Positions 14,603 through 24,827 of a stretch of DNA of 39,054 bases are shown in pieces; position 1 is the first letter of the stretch; the number at the start of each line of letters is the position of its first letter. Source of the DNA: a virus; the IMG/VR virus record IMGVR_UViG_3300046170_000158, positions 1 through 39,054 of that record; one strand, 5' to 3'. The position numbers were made by a program, and so were the translations under genes. The notes under the pieces were generated by a model that was not told where the DNA came from, ran no database searches, and saw only the letters and a program-made list of their open reading frames with translations.

Positions 14603-15699
14603 CTAGAAGTAATCAGGGAATCTGTTTTTAAGAATCTTAACAGCTCTAGCCCTTGATACATTTTTTAATTGTGGGTTAGACTCTAAAAGCATATTGACTA
14701 CTTTAGTGTCATCGTTATCTATAATGTTTCCATCTACTTGTGGTACAAACATTTCAGCACCTTCTTCACCTACTATATATTCTTTGCCTTGTGCAACTGG
14801 GCCACCTTTAGCTCGTTAAAAGTATCGTCAGGTTTAGTTTCTAATGTGCCTTTAGTAATAAAAGGTATTCCACCTTTTTTAGTAATTTTACCTTCTTTAA
14901 CTAATTTTTTAATAATACGTTTTTTATATGCAGTATCAAATTTTAAAGGCTTACCACTTTTGTTAGCTTCTTGTGCTTTCCTCATTTCTATTTCCATTTC
15001 ATTGGTAATCATTTCAGCTGCTTCTTCAAACTGAGCTTGTTTGTTTTCACCTTTAACTTTACCAAATACTCTTTCAAAGAAATTAGGTTCATCAATATCC
15101 ATGCTTCTAAGAATTTGTTTAGTATTTTCTATTTCTTGAGCTGTTGCTTCAACAGGAGCTTCTTTTCTATCTCTTATTCTATCAGCATATTGGCCTGATA
15201 TAGCACCAGCTTTTATAGCATTATCAAATAATGATTGAGACATAGGTTGTCCAGTAGCAGAAGATTTCATTAAACCTAATCCTAATGTAAATGCAGGGTT
15301 AGCCATTAATCCTTCAAAGCCACCTTTGTCTTTCCATTGTGATCTAATACCTGCTAAGTCTAAACCAAAAAATCTTTTAGATTGTTCGTTACTTAATCCT
15401 AAACCTGTAACAGCATCAGGTGCATTCATTCTAGATTTATTAGTGCCTTGCATAGTAGCATTAGATCCATCAGCAGCTACTTTTTTTCCTGTTCTAGGAT
15501 CTATTCTATAAGGAACAGATTGAAATTCTTTTAATCCTGAATTAGTGTTTCTATTTTCTTTACCAAAGTAAGGAGAAGTGAATGTTTGATTAGGATCATA
15601 GTTTACGTCCATAGCAGTTTCACCTGACATATCTCCTGCTGTTCCTTCTGAAGGAAATATACCTGTAGCTCTACGTCTTAAATCGTCTATAAATGACAT
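14603..15699 (-). CDS. Virion protein with a tape-measure-like C-terminal motif, one frameshift
   Basis: The frame from ATG 15699 (MSFIDDLRRRATGIFPSEGT) loses sense at 'DDTFNE'. Another frame continues from about 14810 with 'AKGGPVAQGKEYIVGEEGAE', then 'MFVPQVDGNIID', to TAG at 14603-14605, giving about 365 residues. That block is the GG-P-V...Y-I-V-G-E-x-G-x-E-x-F-x-P...G-x-I-I signature found at the C-terminus of many tape-measure and internal virion proteins. The middle has charged helices (FEEAAEMITNEMEIEMRKAQ). The restored stop lies nine bases before the next gene start, as expected. A role in the internal core or ejection apparatus is likely. Confidence 0.6.
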
Positions 15700-16709
15700 T
15701 ATAATACTCTCCTATCTAGTTTATTTAGTTTTAAAAAATCGTAATATGGACTATCACTAACTGCTAATAATCCTTGTTGTGTTCTTGATGAGTATAATGT
15801 GTTTCTAACATTATTATACAAATCTTGAAAATTTGCTTTTGATCCTATGTAACTATTAATCCATCCTGATGGATCAGGTAATCCTGTACCAGCAGTATTA
15901 ACTGTTCTTATTGAATCAGGAATAGCTGCACTATTAGAATCAATTGTTGGAGGTGGATTGTTACTATCTCCTCCTGTTAAATTCATATCTTTAGCATCTT
16001 CTGTTCTAAATCCTGCATCAAATGCTTGTTGGTCAATAGCTTGTTGAGTTTCTAAATCTTCAGAAGAATAATCATCTGTAAGTCCTCTAGACTCTGCCCA
16101 ATCTCCAACAGTTGATTTATAATCACCTTCTCCTATACCATCTTCACCTGTAGCAAGAGTTGGTTCAGTTTTTTTTTCAGCATCTTTTTTAGCTGTATAT
16201 CCTGAAAACAATGCATTTATACTAGCAGTATAAGGATTGCTATAAAATGCACTAGCTGTTGATACTGTACCTAAAGTTTTATTACCAAAAACTGTTTTGT
16301 TTCTTAATTCATCTTTAGCATAATCAATAACACTAGGTTGATTGACAGGTGTTACATTAAATTCTTTACCAGTAGTATATTGTGAATCTATATCATTATT
16401 ATCTGAAGGTGTTGTTTTATTTGTTGTTGGTTCTCCATAATAACCACTACCTACATCAAATCTTGAATGACTATAGTTATCTCCTGAGTCTCCATTATCA
16501 CTACTACTACTACTTCCTCCTCGACCATCTTCACCTGAACCATAATCATCTGATCCATAAAAACTTGGAACACCACTATTATTTATATCTATACCAGCTC
16601 CACCTTTACTTGATAAAAGACCAGCTTCTTTAGGATTTATATATGCAAGAAACTCACCTTTAGGTGCTTCATCATTTAATAGACCAGCAGCTTTTTGTAA
16701 TTTATTCAT
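15699..16709 (-). CDS. Putative internal virion protein with Ser/Gly/Asp-rich linker (336 aa)
   Basis: It opens MNKLQKAAGLLNDEAPKGEF followed by LAYINPKEAGLLSSKGGAG, a motif I associate with internal proteins of marine podoviruses. A low-complexity Ser/Gly/Asp segment (about residues 52-85) follows, then a Thr/Asn-rich middle with Ala-rich helices. It ends 'SDSPYYDFLKLNKLDRRVL'. It lacks enzyme motifs. It lies between a gp14-like glycine-rich protein and the tape-measure-motif protein, with coupled start and stop (TAATG). A structural or ejection role is inferred from context. Confidence 0.5.
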   Translation of the reverse strand: MNKLQKAAGLLNDEAPKGEFLAYINPKEAGLLSSKGGAGIDINNSGVPSFYGSDDYGSGEDGRGGSSSSSDNGDSGDNYSHSRFDVGSGYYGEPTTNKTTPSDNNDIDSQYTTGKEFNVTPVNQPSVIDYAKDELRNKTVFGNKTLGTVSTASAFYSNPYTASINALFSGYTAKKDAEKKTEPTLATGEDGIGEGDYKSTVGDWAESRGLTDDYSSEDLETQQAIDQQAFDAGFRTEDAKDMNLTGGDSNNPPPTIDSNSAAIPDSIRTVNTAGTGLPDPSGWINSYIGSKANFQDLYNNVRNTLYSSRTQQGLLAVSDSPYYDFLKLNKLDRRVL

Positions 16710-16715
16710 AAACTA

Positions 16716-17435
16716 TTAAAGTAGACCACCTAATAAACCAAAGCCTGCACCTATCGCAGCTCCCATACCACCTCTACCACCAAATTGATCTCCAATAGCT
16801 AAGCCAGTTAAAGCACCACCTGCTGCCATACCAAAAGGATTTTTGTCAAAAGACTGTGTTCCTTGTTGTACAGGAAAGCCTGAAGCTACAGGTGTAATTA
16901 CATTAGAGAATCTTTGTAAATTTTGATATGGAGCTAAGTTCTGTTCTTGTTGTAAACTTCTTAATTCCTCTCCAACAGCTGTTAAGCTTGGTACAGCTCT
17001 AGCAGTTTGTAACTGTCTATTACGTTCATTTTCATATGATTGAAAAGCTAAAGGTAATGCCTGTTTCCCTAATTGACTAACAACTTGTTGTTGAGACATA
17101 GGACTGCCTGGAGTTCTACCTGCACCTGAAAATTGTTCAGCAACATTCGTGTACGCACTTGATGCTGCATCAGCAATTAAAGGAGATAAAAAAGGATTAG
17201 AATATTGCCCTGAAATTGTATCTGCAATTTGCGTATTTGCCAGTCCTGCTATATTTTCTTGTGCAGCTAAACCTGAAAGCTGTTGTGTTGTTGGATCTAC
17301 ATATTGTGGCCCTTGCCCATAAATAGCACTAGCATCAGATATAATCTGATTTAATGCTGGTTGTGCTGGTGCGTAAGGTTCGTTACTTTGTATAGTAGTA
17401 CCTCCACCACCTGATGATCCTCCTCCAAATGACAT
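16716..17435 (-). CDS. Glycine-rich internal/ejection protein candidate (239 aa)
   Basis: The N-terminus is a Gly/Ser stretch (MSFGGGSSGGGGTTIQSNEP). A helical Gln/Ala-rich middle includes 'SQQQVVSQLGKQALPLAFQS' and 'RNRQLQTARAVPSL', and the C-terminus is a hydrophobic glycine-zipper region (GALTGLAIGDQFGG ... GAAIGAGFGLLGGLL). Membrane-inserting glycine zippers on ejected proteins fit a T7 gp14-like role in forming a channel through the envelope. No sequence homology to gp14 is claimed. The RBS AAGGAG lies in the 3' end of the upstream gene. Confidence 0.5.
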   Translation of the reverse strand: MSFGGGSSGGGGTTIQSNEPYAPAQPALNQIISDASAIYGQGPQYVDPTTQQLSGLAAQENIAGLANTQIADTISGQYSNPFLSPLIADAASSAYTNVAEQFSGAGRTPGSPMSQQQVVSQLGKQALPLAFQSYENERNRQLQTARAVPSLTAVGEELRSLQQEQNLAPYQNLQRFSNVITPVASGFPVQQGTQSFDKNPFGMAAGGALTGLAIGDQFGGRGGMGAAIGAGFGLLGGLL

Positions 17436-17436
17436 A

Positions 17437-17872
17437 TTATTTTTTCTCCTTATTGTGTTTTTCTAATAAAACATGAGTACGATTATACCCATATCTGCTT
17501 AATACTTTTTGCCAACCTGGTCTAGCAATGAGTTCCATTGAATCACATTTGTTATCCCAAGCAAACTTGTTCTATATTTTTAATTAAGTGTTGCCACTTA
17601 TCTCTATGATGTCCTGTCATAATTCTTATGTTAAGACATTTCTTTAATGGTCTCTGTAATATCTCGGTAACTACAACACCATAATATTGTGTGTTCTTTT
17701 CTTCATTATCCCATAGCATCCAAAGTTGCATCTTCTTTTCTTTGACCCATTCTTTAATACTAGAAGATAAAGCATAACCATTAGATCTAGCTAATGCATC
17801 TGCAATGTCTTTTTCAACGTGTTTCCACGCATCGTCAGTCATATCATGTGGTATATAAACCAATTCAATCAT
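17437..17872 (-). CDS. GNAT-like conserved phage protein, one frameshift
   Basis: From ATG 17872, MIELVYIPHDMTDDAWKHVE leads to 'DKWQHLIKNIEQ', where the frame breaks. Another frame continues 'FAWDNKCDSMELIARPGWQK', then 'VLSRYGYNRTHVLLEKHNKE', to TAA at 17437-17439. One extra G near 17566 explains the break; the restored protein has 144 residues. The pattern C-x-S-x-E-L-x-x-R-P-G-W-x-x-V-L...Y-G-Y is the conserved end of a small phage family with a GNAT acyltransferase-like fold, found among head-tail genes. Its biochemical role is not established. Confidence 0.65.
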
Positions 17873-18211
17873 GCACTTTTTTCGTCAAAAATTTCTAAAT
17901 AGCTAACAATACCAGCTATATGATTAGCAGATGCTGCCTTTAATTTTAAAGCATCTCCTGATTCTAAAACAATAACATTTTTTGCTAAGTTTTCAACTGT
18001 CTTTGATCCTAATGATATATGAGCTATTTCATGTTCTGCATTAGAAGCAGATGCGTCAGTAGTAAATGCTTCTACTTCATTAGAACCTGAATGAATATTT
18101 GTTACTTGTATAGATTTAATTAAAGATGTTCTTTCCTGTAGGACAAGTATATACAGTTGTTTTGTTTGTCGTTGTTAAATCAAACATTGCATTTTTGTAT
18201 ATATTAGCCAT
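17869..18211 (-). CDS. Small conserved virion-region protein (about 113 aa), one frameshift
   Basis: ATG 18211 reads MANIYKNAMFDLTTTNKTTV, then YTCPTG and breaks. In the next frame 'RTSLIKSIQVTNIHSG' leads on to 'NVIVLESGDALKLKAASANH' and 'IAGIVSYLEIFDEKSA', with the stop overlapping the next gene (ATGA). Dropping one A of the run at 18132-18134 joins them as YTCPTGRTSLIKS. The restored protein is beta-rich, with the 'L-E-S-G-D-x-L...A-N...G-I/V-V-S-Y-L-E-I' pattern of small tail-fibre-associated phage proteins. It may be an accessory or chaperone for the adhesins next door. Confidence 0.6.
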
Positions 18212-19677
18212 TAGTATTGTAGTGAAACACCTCTTATTCTAGCTTCTTTAGAACCTAAAGCTTGATTAGCAAAAGATATTTTATATTTCAACGAAGTACC
18301 TGCTGTACCTATTGTTAAGTCATTTACTTTTGCCATCTTAATTCCAGTAGCAAAGTCAGGTAAAGCTGTAAGTGTTGCTGTTGTATAATTAGAACCACCA
18401 TCTGCTGATAATTGTAAAACTATATCTGAGTTTAATGCGTTAGTTCCTGCTTGGTCTTGGTAAGTAATTATTGCACCCATTTTATTTACACTTGATGCAG
18501 CTGTAATTGCATTGCTTTCTACAGTACCAGTTGCATTTACTACTGAACTTGTTTTATAAGAAAAATCATCATTAGTTTTAGAACCATTTAGATAAGAAGT
18601 TTGAAAGTTTTGTGTTGTACTATTAGCTTCACCAAACATTATTATTGCTCTACCTGAACTTGGAACATTAGAAATAGTTGTTATTCCATTGTTAGGCAAA
18701 CCTATTGAACTTCCATCCCAAGAAAGAGGTTGAAACACAATAGTTGATGCTGATTTATCATAAACACATTTAAAACCTGCAAAACTAGTTGTGTCATTGT
18801 AATATCCAAATGTACCAAATGTCGTGCCATTTGCGTCATAACTTTTTGCTCCAGCTCCATTGGTACCAACATCAAAAGCATTAAATTTTCCAGAGTTAGA
18901 TAAATCTGCTGTACTCATTCCAGTTCTACCTGCTGAAGTAAGTAAATTGCTTCCTTGCCATTGACTAGCATCAGAACCATAATTAGTATGAGAACTTGCC
19001 GAACTAAAAATATCGGGGTCTGAACCTGCTGTTAAAGAGGTGTTAGTAGTAAATATAGTACTAAAAGCAGGATATTGCACAGTATCTAAAGAACCATTTC
19101 TATTACTATTTCCAAAATAAACTTTACATTGAAAATCGCCTGATAAATCCCAAAGTTCATTTACTATTGTTCCACAATAACTAGATGCAGTATTATGTTG
19201 AGAGTTCGCAGTATTTTCTCCACCTGTCCAAGTTGCAGTTCCTAAAGCACCTGTAAGAGTACTAGTTCTATGTATTGATGGAATAAATTGAACTTTGTTT
19301 TCATAAACTGAAGCTAAATATTCACTTACGTTTGTTACATTTGTTAAATTAATTGCTGAACTATCTTGAAAAACATCAACAAACATTGAATTAGTATTGT
19401 AAGCTGTTTTGTTTTCATTAGATGCTTGTCTAATAGCAAGTGTAGAAATATCATTAACTAACTTGTTATCATCAAAAGATGTTGCGTGTTGAGATACATT
19501 AGATGAAGCTATCCTTGCATCTGCAAATGTTCCTGAAGTTATTTTAGATGTTGCTAAGTTAGGTATTCTTGCATCAGCAAATGAACCACTTGTTATTTTT
19601 GCTGCATCTAAATTTGGTATATCATCAGCTGTAAAACCACCTGATATTATATTTGCTAAATCTCTTGCTTTTGTCAT
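18211..19677 (-). CDS. Tail fibre/receptor-binding protein (488 aa)
   Basis: The N-terminus (MTKARDLANIISGGFTADDI) is a usual phage fibre start. It is followed by two copies of a shaft repeat, 'AKITSGSFADARIPNL' and 'SKITSGTFADARI' (about residues 25-57), a trimeric beta-prism-type motif. The rest is Thr/Ser/Asn/Gly-rich beta sequence without lysine-rich helices, as in receptor-binding domains. It is the last of four consecutive adhesin genes; its stop overlaps the next start (TAATG). No enzymatic (depolymerase) motif is visible. Confidence 0.75.
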   Translation of the reverse strand: MTKARDLANIISGGFTADDIPNLDAAKITSGSFADARIPNLATSKITSGTFADARIASSNVSQHATSFDDNKLVNDISTLAIRQASNENKTAYNTNSMFVDVFQDSSAINLTNVTNVSEYLASVYENKVQFIPSIHRTSTLTGALGTATWTGGENTANSQHNTASSYCGTIVNELWDLSGDFQCKVYFGNSNRNGSLDTVQYPAFSTIFTTNTSLTAGSDPDIFSSASSHTNYGSDASQWQGSNLLTSAGRTGMSTADLSNSGKFNAFDVGTNGAGAKSYDANGTTFGTFGYYNDTTSFAGFKCVYDKSASTIVFQPLSWDGSSIGLPNNGITTISNVPSSGRAIIMFGEANSTTQNFQTSYLNGSKTNDDFSYKTSSVVNATGTVESNAITAASSVNKMGAIITYQDQAGTNALNSDIVLQLSADGGSNYTTATLTALPDFATGIKMAKVNDLTIGTAGTSLKYKISFANQALGSKEARIRGVSLQY

Positions 19678-19683
19678 AATTAA

Positions 19684-20730
19684 TTACCTTACTGTTGCTG
19701 GTACGTTGTTACTTCCTACTAATGGTGCTTCTGCAATAGCTAGATATAGGAAATTGTTTCCATTCTCATTAGCATCACCATCTGAACTTCTAAGTTTAAA
19801 ACCATTTGAAAGCATATCTATTCTAAAAGATGAAGTGTTTTCTACAGCACTATCGTTTGCTTGAAGTTGATTATTATCAGGATTGTAACCATCTCTTTTA
19901 TTATCAAACATCATCCAAGGTTTTGTAAAATTAGTTCTTTTAATCATTATAAAAGCAGGTTTAAATCCTGTGTACAGAAAATTTCCATCAACATTATTAT
20001 TTCCTGTGTATGAACCAAACTTGCTGAAACCTTGTTTTTCTGCAAAGCAGTAAGCTACATAACCACTACCACTTTCATTTACAGAGAAAGTTCCACTTGT
20101 TGTAAAAGTTGAAGCATTGGCAGAAGCAATTCTATTTGCATCAGTATCTTCTGCTGCAGTTGTGTTTAAAACTAATGTTTTTCCACTAGTTAAATTTGTA
20201 TGAAAAACTTTCCACCCATAAGTATCTCCTAAACCTTTACACATAACCATTTTTACAGTAGAACCTAATCCATGTCCGACAGTTGCACCAGTAGAGCCAT
20301 TACCTGTATATTTAACAATACTAAATCCTGATGTAGTGTTAGCTGAAACTGTTGCTGTTATATCTCCGTCTGTGTTTGATGAACCTTGTCCATTAGCTTT
20401 CCAGTTCCAACCAACATAATTATACGCACCATTAACTCTATCTCCATTACTTGAACCTTGTGAAAGTGTAAATCCATCACTATCAAAAGCACTTAAATAT
20501 CCTGAAGAATTATTAGTTTCTTCTGCTGCTGTACTATTACTTTGTATATTTTTTCCAACACCTCTAACAGCATCAAATAAAACATGAGAATAAGCCAAAT
20601 TTCGTTGTTTAATCCAAACCCAATCAGGTTGAAATCCAACTCCTGTTACTGCCTGAGTTGAACTAGAATTACCTGCATAAAGTTTAGTATTAAAGTGTAA
20701 AGAACTTTTATCTATTGTTGTGTATGCCAT
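19684..20730 (-). CDS. DUF7483-type tail adhesin (348 aa)
   Basis: The product holds two related units. 'GFQPDWVWIKQRNLAYSHVL' with 'FDAVRGVGKNIQSNST' and 'FTLSQGSSNGDRVNGAYNYV' lie in the first half; 'GFKPAFIMIKRTNFTKPWMM' with 'FDNKRDGYNPDNN' lies in the second. The F-x-P-x-x-V-x-I-K-x-R core and Y-V-x-W-x-W-K segment are typical of DUF7483-like proteins of cyanophages and other marine phages, often found with LamG-like fibres. The internal repetition suggests a tandem duplication of a beta-sandwich. Receptor binding is likely from position. Confidence 0.7.
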   Translation of the reverse strand: MAYTTIDKSSLHFNTKLYAGNSSSTQAVTGVGFQPDWVWIKQRNLAYSHVLFDAVRGVGKNIQSNSTAAEETNNSSGYLSAFDSDGFTLSQGSSNGDRVNGAYNYVGWNWKANGQGSSNTDGDITATVSANTTSGFSIVKYTGNGSTGATVGHGLGSTVKMVMCKGLGDTYGWKVFHTNLTSGKTLVLNTTAAEDTDANRIASANASTFTTSGTFSVNESGSGYVAYCFAEKQGFSKFGSYTGNNNVDGNFLYTGFKPAFIMIKRTNFTKPWMMFDNKRDGYNPDNNQLQANDSAVENTSSFRIDMLSNGFKLRSSDGDANENGNNFLYLAIAEAPLVGSNNVPATVR

Positions 20731-22121
20731 TATAAGTTTAATCCTTTAGTTGATAAAGCAGTATATCCTGTTGGAACATCATATTCAAACTTTCCTATAC
20801 CACTTGCGTTAGTTCCTTCAGAAGATATTGCTGTTGTTCCAAAGAAGCCGTTGCCGAAGTTAAATTCTGTGTGATGTGTTCCTGTGCTTGATGGGTCTCC
20901 AACAAATGGAGATACAAACTCTCCACTTCCTAAATAACTATCTCTAGTTCCTGTTAATTCTTCAATTACGCTTCCTGTTCTTGAAGCACCTGATGCTGGG
21001 TTTCCACTATTAATATATGTTCCATTTTTATGAATATATAATGCTTTATTATCCATATCTAAAGCAAAACCAATTATATCATTATTTGCAAAAGAAACAC
21101 TTGAAGCATAATCATCTATAGCTGAACCTGTATATCTTCCATAAACTTCACCAGCATTATTTATTGTTACAGCACTATATGTTTGATTATCATAATGAGG
21201 TTCATTAATTCCAGCTACAACATTTGGATAACATATTCCTATATACATTCTACCATTATCAATTATTTTTCCTTCCCAATACCATTTACCTGATGTAGCT
21301 CCTAATGTTCCTGCTTTATAACCATAGAAAGCATTTGCTGTTGAATTAAAAGTTGTATTTCCATTTTGTAACATTCCTGGAACACTTGTACTTTCGTTGT
21401 GATGTCTAGTTAAAAAGTTTCTATTCCAAACATTAAAAACATTACTAGGATTATCTTCAGTATTAGTTAGTGTACCACCACCAACTGTAAAGTTATTAGA
21501 GTTACCTGATTGATCTGTAACTGAATTACCATCTTTTAAAATAAAGAAACCATTTGTGCCGTATGTAACTGATGGTGATGTATTAATTTTCCATTCGCCA
21601 GTTACGCTGTCTGTAGAACCGAAAGTAGATGCTGTATAAGCTGTACCATCTATAAAATGAAAATGTGACATAGAACCATCAAAATAATAATTGTTTCCAA
21701 TAGTTGAACCTATTTTATGAACAGTATTATTTGTATTCATATCTTGGTTTTGACTTGGATAAGTTTGTGATTGAAAAGTTTGTTGTTCGCCATTAACATA
21801 AAGTTTCATTCTATTTGTATCAGTTGCTTGTGTTGTGTCAAAAGCAAGAACTATATGATACCAACCTGAGGTATCTCTAAATCTTCTATTAGTATAAAAT
21901 TGAGCAACTACACTACTGCTTACTTTTGCATTAAAATATAATTTATCTTCTTCACCTGAGTCAGCAAGAAAAGATAAATAATCTCTATCAGTTGAATCAT
22001 TAGTACCAGCACCATAAATAGAATTATTTGCTGTTAAAGCTGACCTTTTTATCCAAGTAGAAATAGTAAATGTTTTCCTGTTTGATGCTGTAAATGTTTT
22101 CTCTAATCTTGTACTAGCCAT
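20730..22121 (-). CDS. Adhesin with LamG-like and SPRY-like domains (463 aa)
   Basis: Residues 1-160 form a concanavalin/LamG-like sandwich: 'RKTFTISTWIKRSAL', 'GWYHIVLAFDT', 'RMKLYVNGEQQ' and 'FDGSMSHFHFIDGTAYTAST' are the standard strands. After 'FILKDGNSVTDQSGNSNNFT', a second domain (about residues 255-430) has SPRY/B30.2 features: 'GKWYWEGKII', 'MYIGICYPN', 'NDIIGFALDMDNKALYIHKN' and 'GTYINSG'. Both folds bind sugars or proteins, so this is a good receptor-binding candidate. SPRY domains are unusual outside eukaryotes but do occur in marine phage fibres. Confidence 0.75.
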   Translation of the reverse strand: MASTRLEKTFTASNRKTFTISTWIKRSALTANNSIYGAGTNDSTDRDYLSFLADSGEEDKLYFNAKVSSSVVAQFYTNRRFRDTSGWYHIVLAFDTTQATDTNRMKLYVNGEQQTFQSQTYPSQNQDMNTNNTVHKIGSTIGNNYYFDGSMSHFHFIDGTAYTASTFGSTDSVTGEWKINTSPSVTYGTNGFFILKDGNSVTDQSGNSNNFTVGGGTLTNTEDNPSNVFNVWNRNFLTRHHNESTSVPGMLQNGNTTFNSTANAFYGYKAGTLGATSGKWYWEGKIIDNGRMYIGICYPNVVAGINEPHYDNQTYSAVTINNAGEVYGRYTGSAIDDYASSVSFANNDIIGFALDMDNKALYIHKNGTYINSGNPASGASRTGSVIEELTGTRDSYLGSGEFVSPFVGDPSSTGTHHTEFNFGNGFFGTTAISSEGTNASGIGKFEYDVPTGYTALSTKGLNL

Positions 22122-24827
22122 TAGTTAAATTGTCCTCCACCTGTTGCTCCAAATGAGCTTGTTAAACTAAATTCTCTTTCTGCTGTTTGACCTTCAGCAT
22201 CTGTTATTCTGATAGTAAAAGTATAAGTTGTTGGTGTTGTACTTGAACCACCGAAATCACTTGTTGTTATCACACCTGTAGATGAATTTAAAGTACAATT
22301 AGCTTGTGATGCGTTAGTTAATACACTTGTTGTTTCAGAAAAAGCTATTGTTGAGTCTGATGATCCAGCAATAGTTGCTACAGTTCCTGAAAAATTACCA
22401 GCTATAGTTCCAAGAGAACCTGCTGCTGTAGAGAAACTTGGTGCAGTTGAAGCTGTAAGTATTGCATTGGTGCTTCTTGCTGCTCTACCATTTTCTAACT
22501 CAACTCTAACATAGTAATTACCTAATGCTAAAGTTACGTTTACAGATAAACTTGTAGCACTACTTAAACTAACTGTATTAGAAGATGTAATAGCACCTGT
22601 GTCTGATTTAATAAATTGTACTATTGGTATTCCACTAAAATTTGTTCCTGTAATATTTATAGCTGTAGCTGTAGCTGGAGCAATTGTTTGAGATACATCT
22701 GCTACTGTTGGTACTGTAGGTTGAGGTACTTCTGCAAAAGATAAGTTACCTGAACCATCTGTTTTTAAATAATAACCATTAGTAATACTTGATGGTAAAG
22801 TTAATGTATAAGATTGTGCAGCACTATGTGGTGGTGATTTAATTTTTACACCATGTGTATTAGCATGGCAATTTAATTGTATTTGACCAGCATTAGAACT
22901 GCCATCACCATTAACAGTTAATCCATTATAATTTGTTGTAACAGTTGCACCAGTTAATGTTTTAGATGCCATTGTTGTAGGTAATCTTGCGTCTGCCATT
23001 GTGCCTGATGTAATAGATGAAGCTGCAATCGCTGCAACATTAAATGTACCAAAACCAACGATGTCTACAATATCGCCAGCAGTTGCACCTGATGCTAAAA
23101 CTACTGATGTGCCTGAAGTTACAGTTACATCTGTACCATTAACTAATTTAACACCATTTAAATATACATCTATAAAACTTGCATCATAAGCAAGTGTATT
23201 TCCATTATCGTCTGATCCTGTAAATGTAGTTTGACTACCTGAAGCTGTGTATTTAAATCTAGCTGATGTTCCATTTATTGTAGATCCAGCAGCTGCCCAT
23301 CCTGATGATTTATAAACTTTTAATTCATTAGCTGTTGTATCAAAATAAAGATCACCAACATTAAGACTGCTTGATGGTGCAGATGATTCTACTCTATATC
23401 TTTCTGCAAAACTATTAACACCAGTTACATTGTTTGCAACAGTTGTAACATTAGCTGAGTTAGCTGCTAAAGTATCTAATCCACTTACTGCTGCAAGTGT
23501 GTTCATGTCAGATACAGCATCTGCTGTACCTAAAGTATTTAAATCTGATACTGCATCAGCAGTTCCTAGTCTGCCAATCTCAGTAGCTTTACTTGCTACT
23601 GTTGTAACTTCTGTAGCTTTTGGTACTAATCTATGAAATGTATAAGTGTTTAATGTAGTAGTTGTTTCTACTAAAATTCCAAAACCTGATGTTAAAGAAG
23701 CACTAGCTCCACAACCATTTATTGTTACTGTAGAATTTCCTACAGTTCCATTGGATATAGATACAACACCTGAACCATTTGCTGTATGTGTACTACCTAA
23801 AGTAGCTACACTAACAATAGTTCCTGCTCCATTATTAACGTCAGGATTAGCATTAGGAAAACTTGTTTCATTTGCTATTGGAACAAATCCTCCAACGTCA
23901 TCTACTAAATCTATAACTCTTGCATCAATAGCAGCTGTTGTTGCTACTTTTGTATCTCCAGCTGACCATGAATCACCTGATGCAATTGTTTCACTTGAAT
24001 CTTGTCTAAAGTATCTAGCATCTGAACCAGCTGTTGTTAATATTGTAACTTCATCAGGAGTGTGTGCAGCATGTTCAGAAGATGTTACTAAAACTGCATC
24101 TGCTATTTTACCAGCAGTAACTGCATCATCAGCTATTTTAGCTGAAGTAATTTGTGAGTCTGCAATATGTGCAGTATCAATAGATGCATCTGTATAATGT
24201 TCGCTATTAATAGCATCATCAGCTATTTTAGCTCCTGTAACTGCATCGGCAGCTATCTTGCCTGAAGTAACTGCTGAAGCATTTATTTTAGCAGCTTCTA
24301 CTGCATTACTTGCAAGTTTAGCAGCAGTAATATTTGCGTCTATAACTTTTGCTGTTGTAACTGAATTAGTTTTTAAATTAGAAGAATCAATACTATCTGT
24401 TGGTAATGAATTATTTGTTTGAGTTAATATAGCTAAATAAATAACTAATGTTTCACTTGATAAAGAACCTGAATCCCATGTTACGTTAACTGTTGTATTT
24501 GTTGAAAAAGATGTACTTGCTATTGTACCATAAATTGTTCCAGTAGAAGAACCTACTGCTTTAACTCTACGTCCTGCATGATAATGAGCAGTTACGTCTG
24601 CACCATCTACTCTAAATGCTGTGCCTACTTACATAAGTAAATGTATGTGCGCCATCACCATCACCATAGATAACCCATTGAGCATCATTGTACCATTCTC
24701 GCATATCAGCAGTAACAGCTCTAAATGCGTTATTAATATTTGAAGGCAACATACCTTCTGCAATAGACACACCTCCTACGGATGTATTATTACCTGCTGT
24801 TGTGCTATAATCTTTTATACCTGCCAT
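22121..24827 (-). CDS. Main tail fibre (about 901 aa), one frameshift
   Basis: ATG 24827 opens MAGIKDYSTTAGNNTSVGGV and reaches 'NINNAFRAVTADMREWYNDA', the conserved virion-binding N-terminus of podovirus fibres. The frame breaks after 'HTFTYVS' near 24621-24630 and another, free of stops, continues 'GTAFRVDGADVTAHYHAGRR'. A shaft of repeats follows (SAKIADDAV, GKIAADAV, GAKIADDAI, ITSGTMADARLP), then 'NVGDLYFDTTANELKVY', an IPT/TIG-like segment and a C-terminal Ig-like domain (TYTFTIRITDAEGQTAEREF). It is the longest adhesin and the one expected to attach the others or to the nozzle. Confidence 0.75.

Noticed and set aside
23646-24197. Long plus-strand ORF (183 aa) opposite the main fibre, with similar ones at 16382-16633, 27720-28082 and 34966-35367.
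   Set aside because: They are antisense shadows of repetitive or biased genes, lack ribosome sites and have low-complexity translations.
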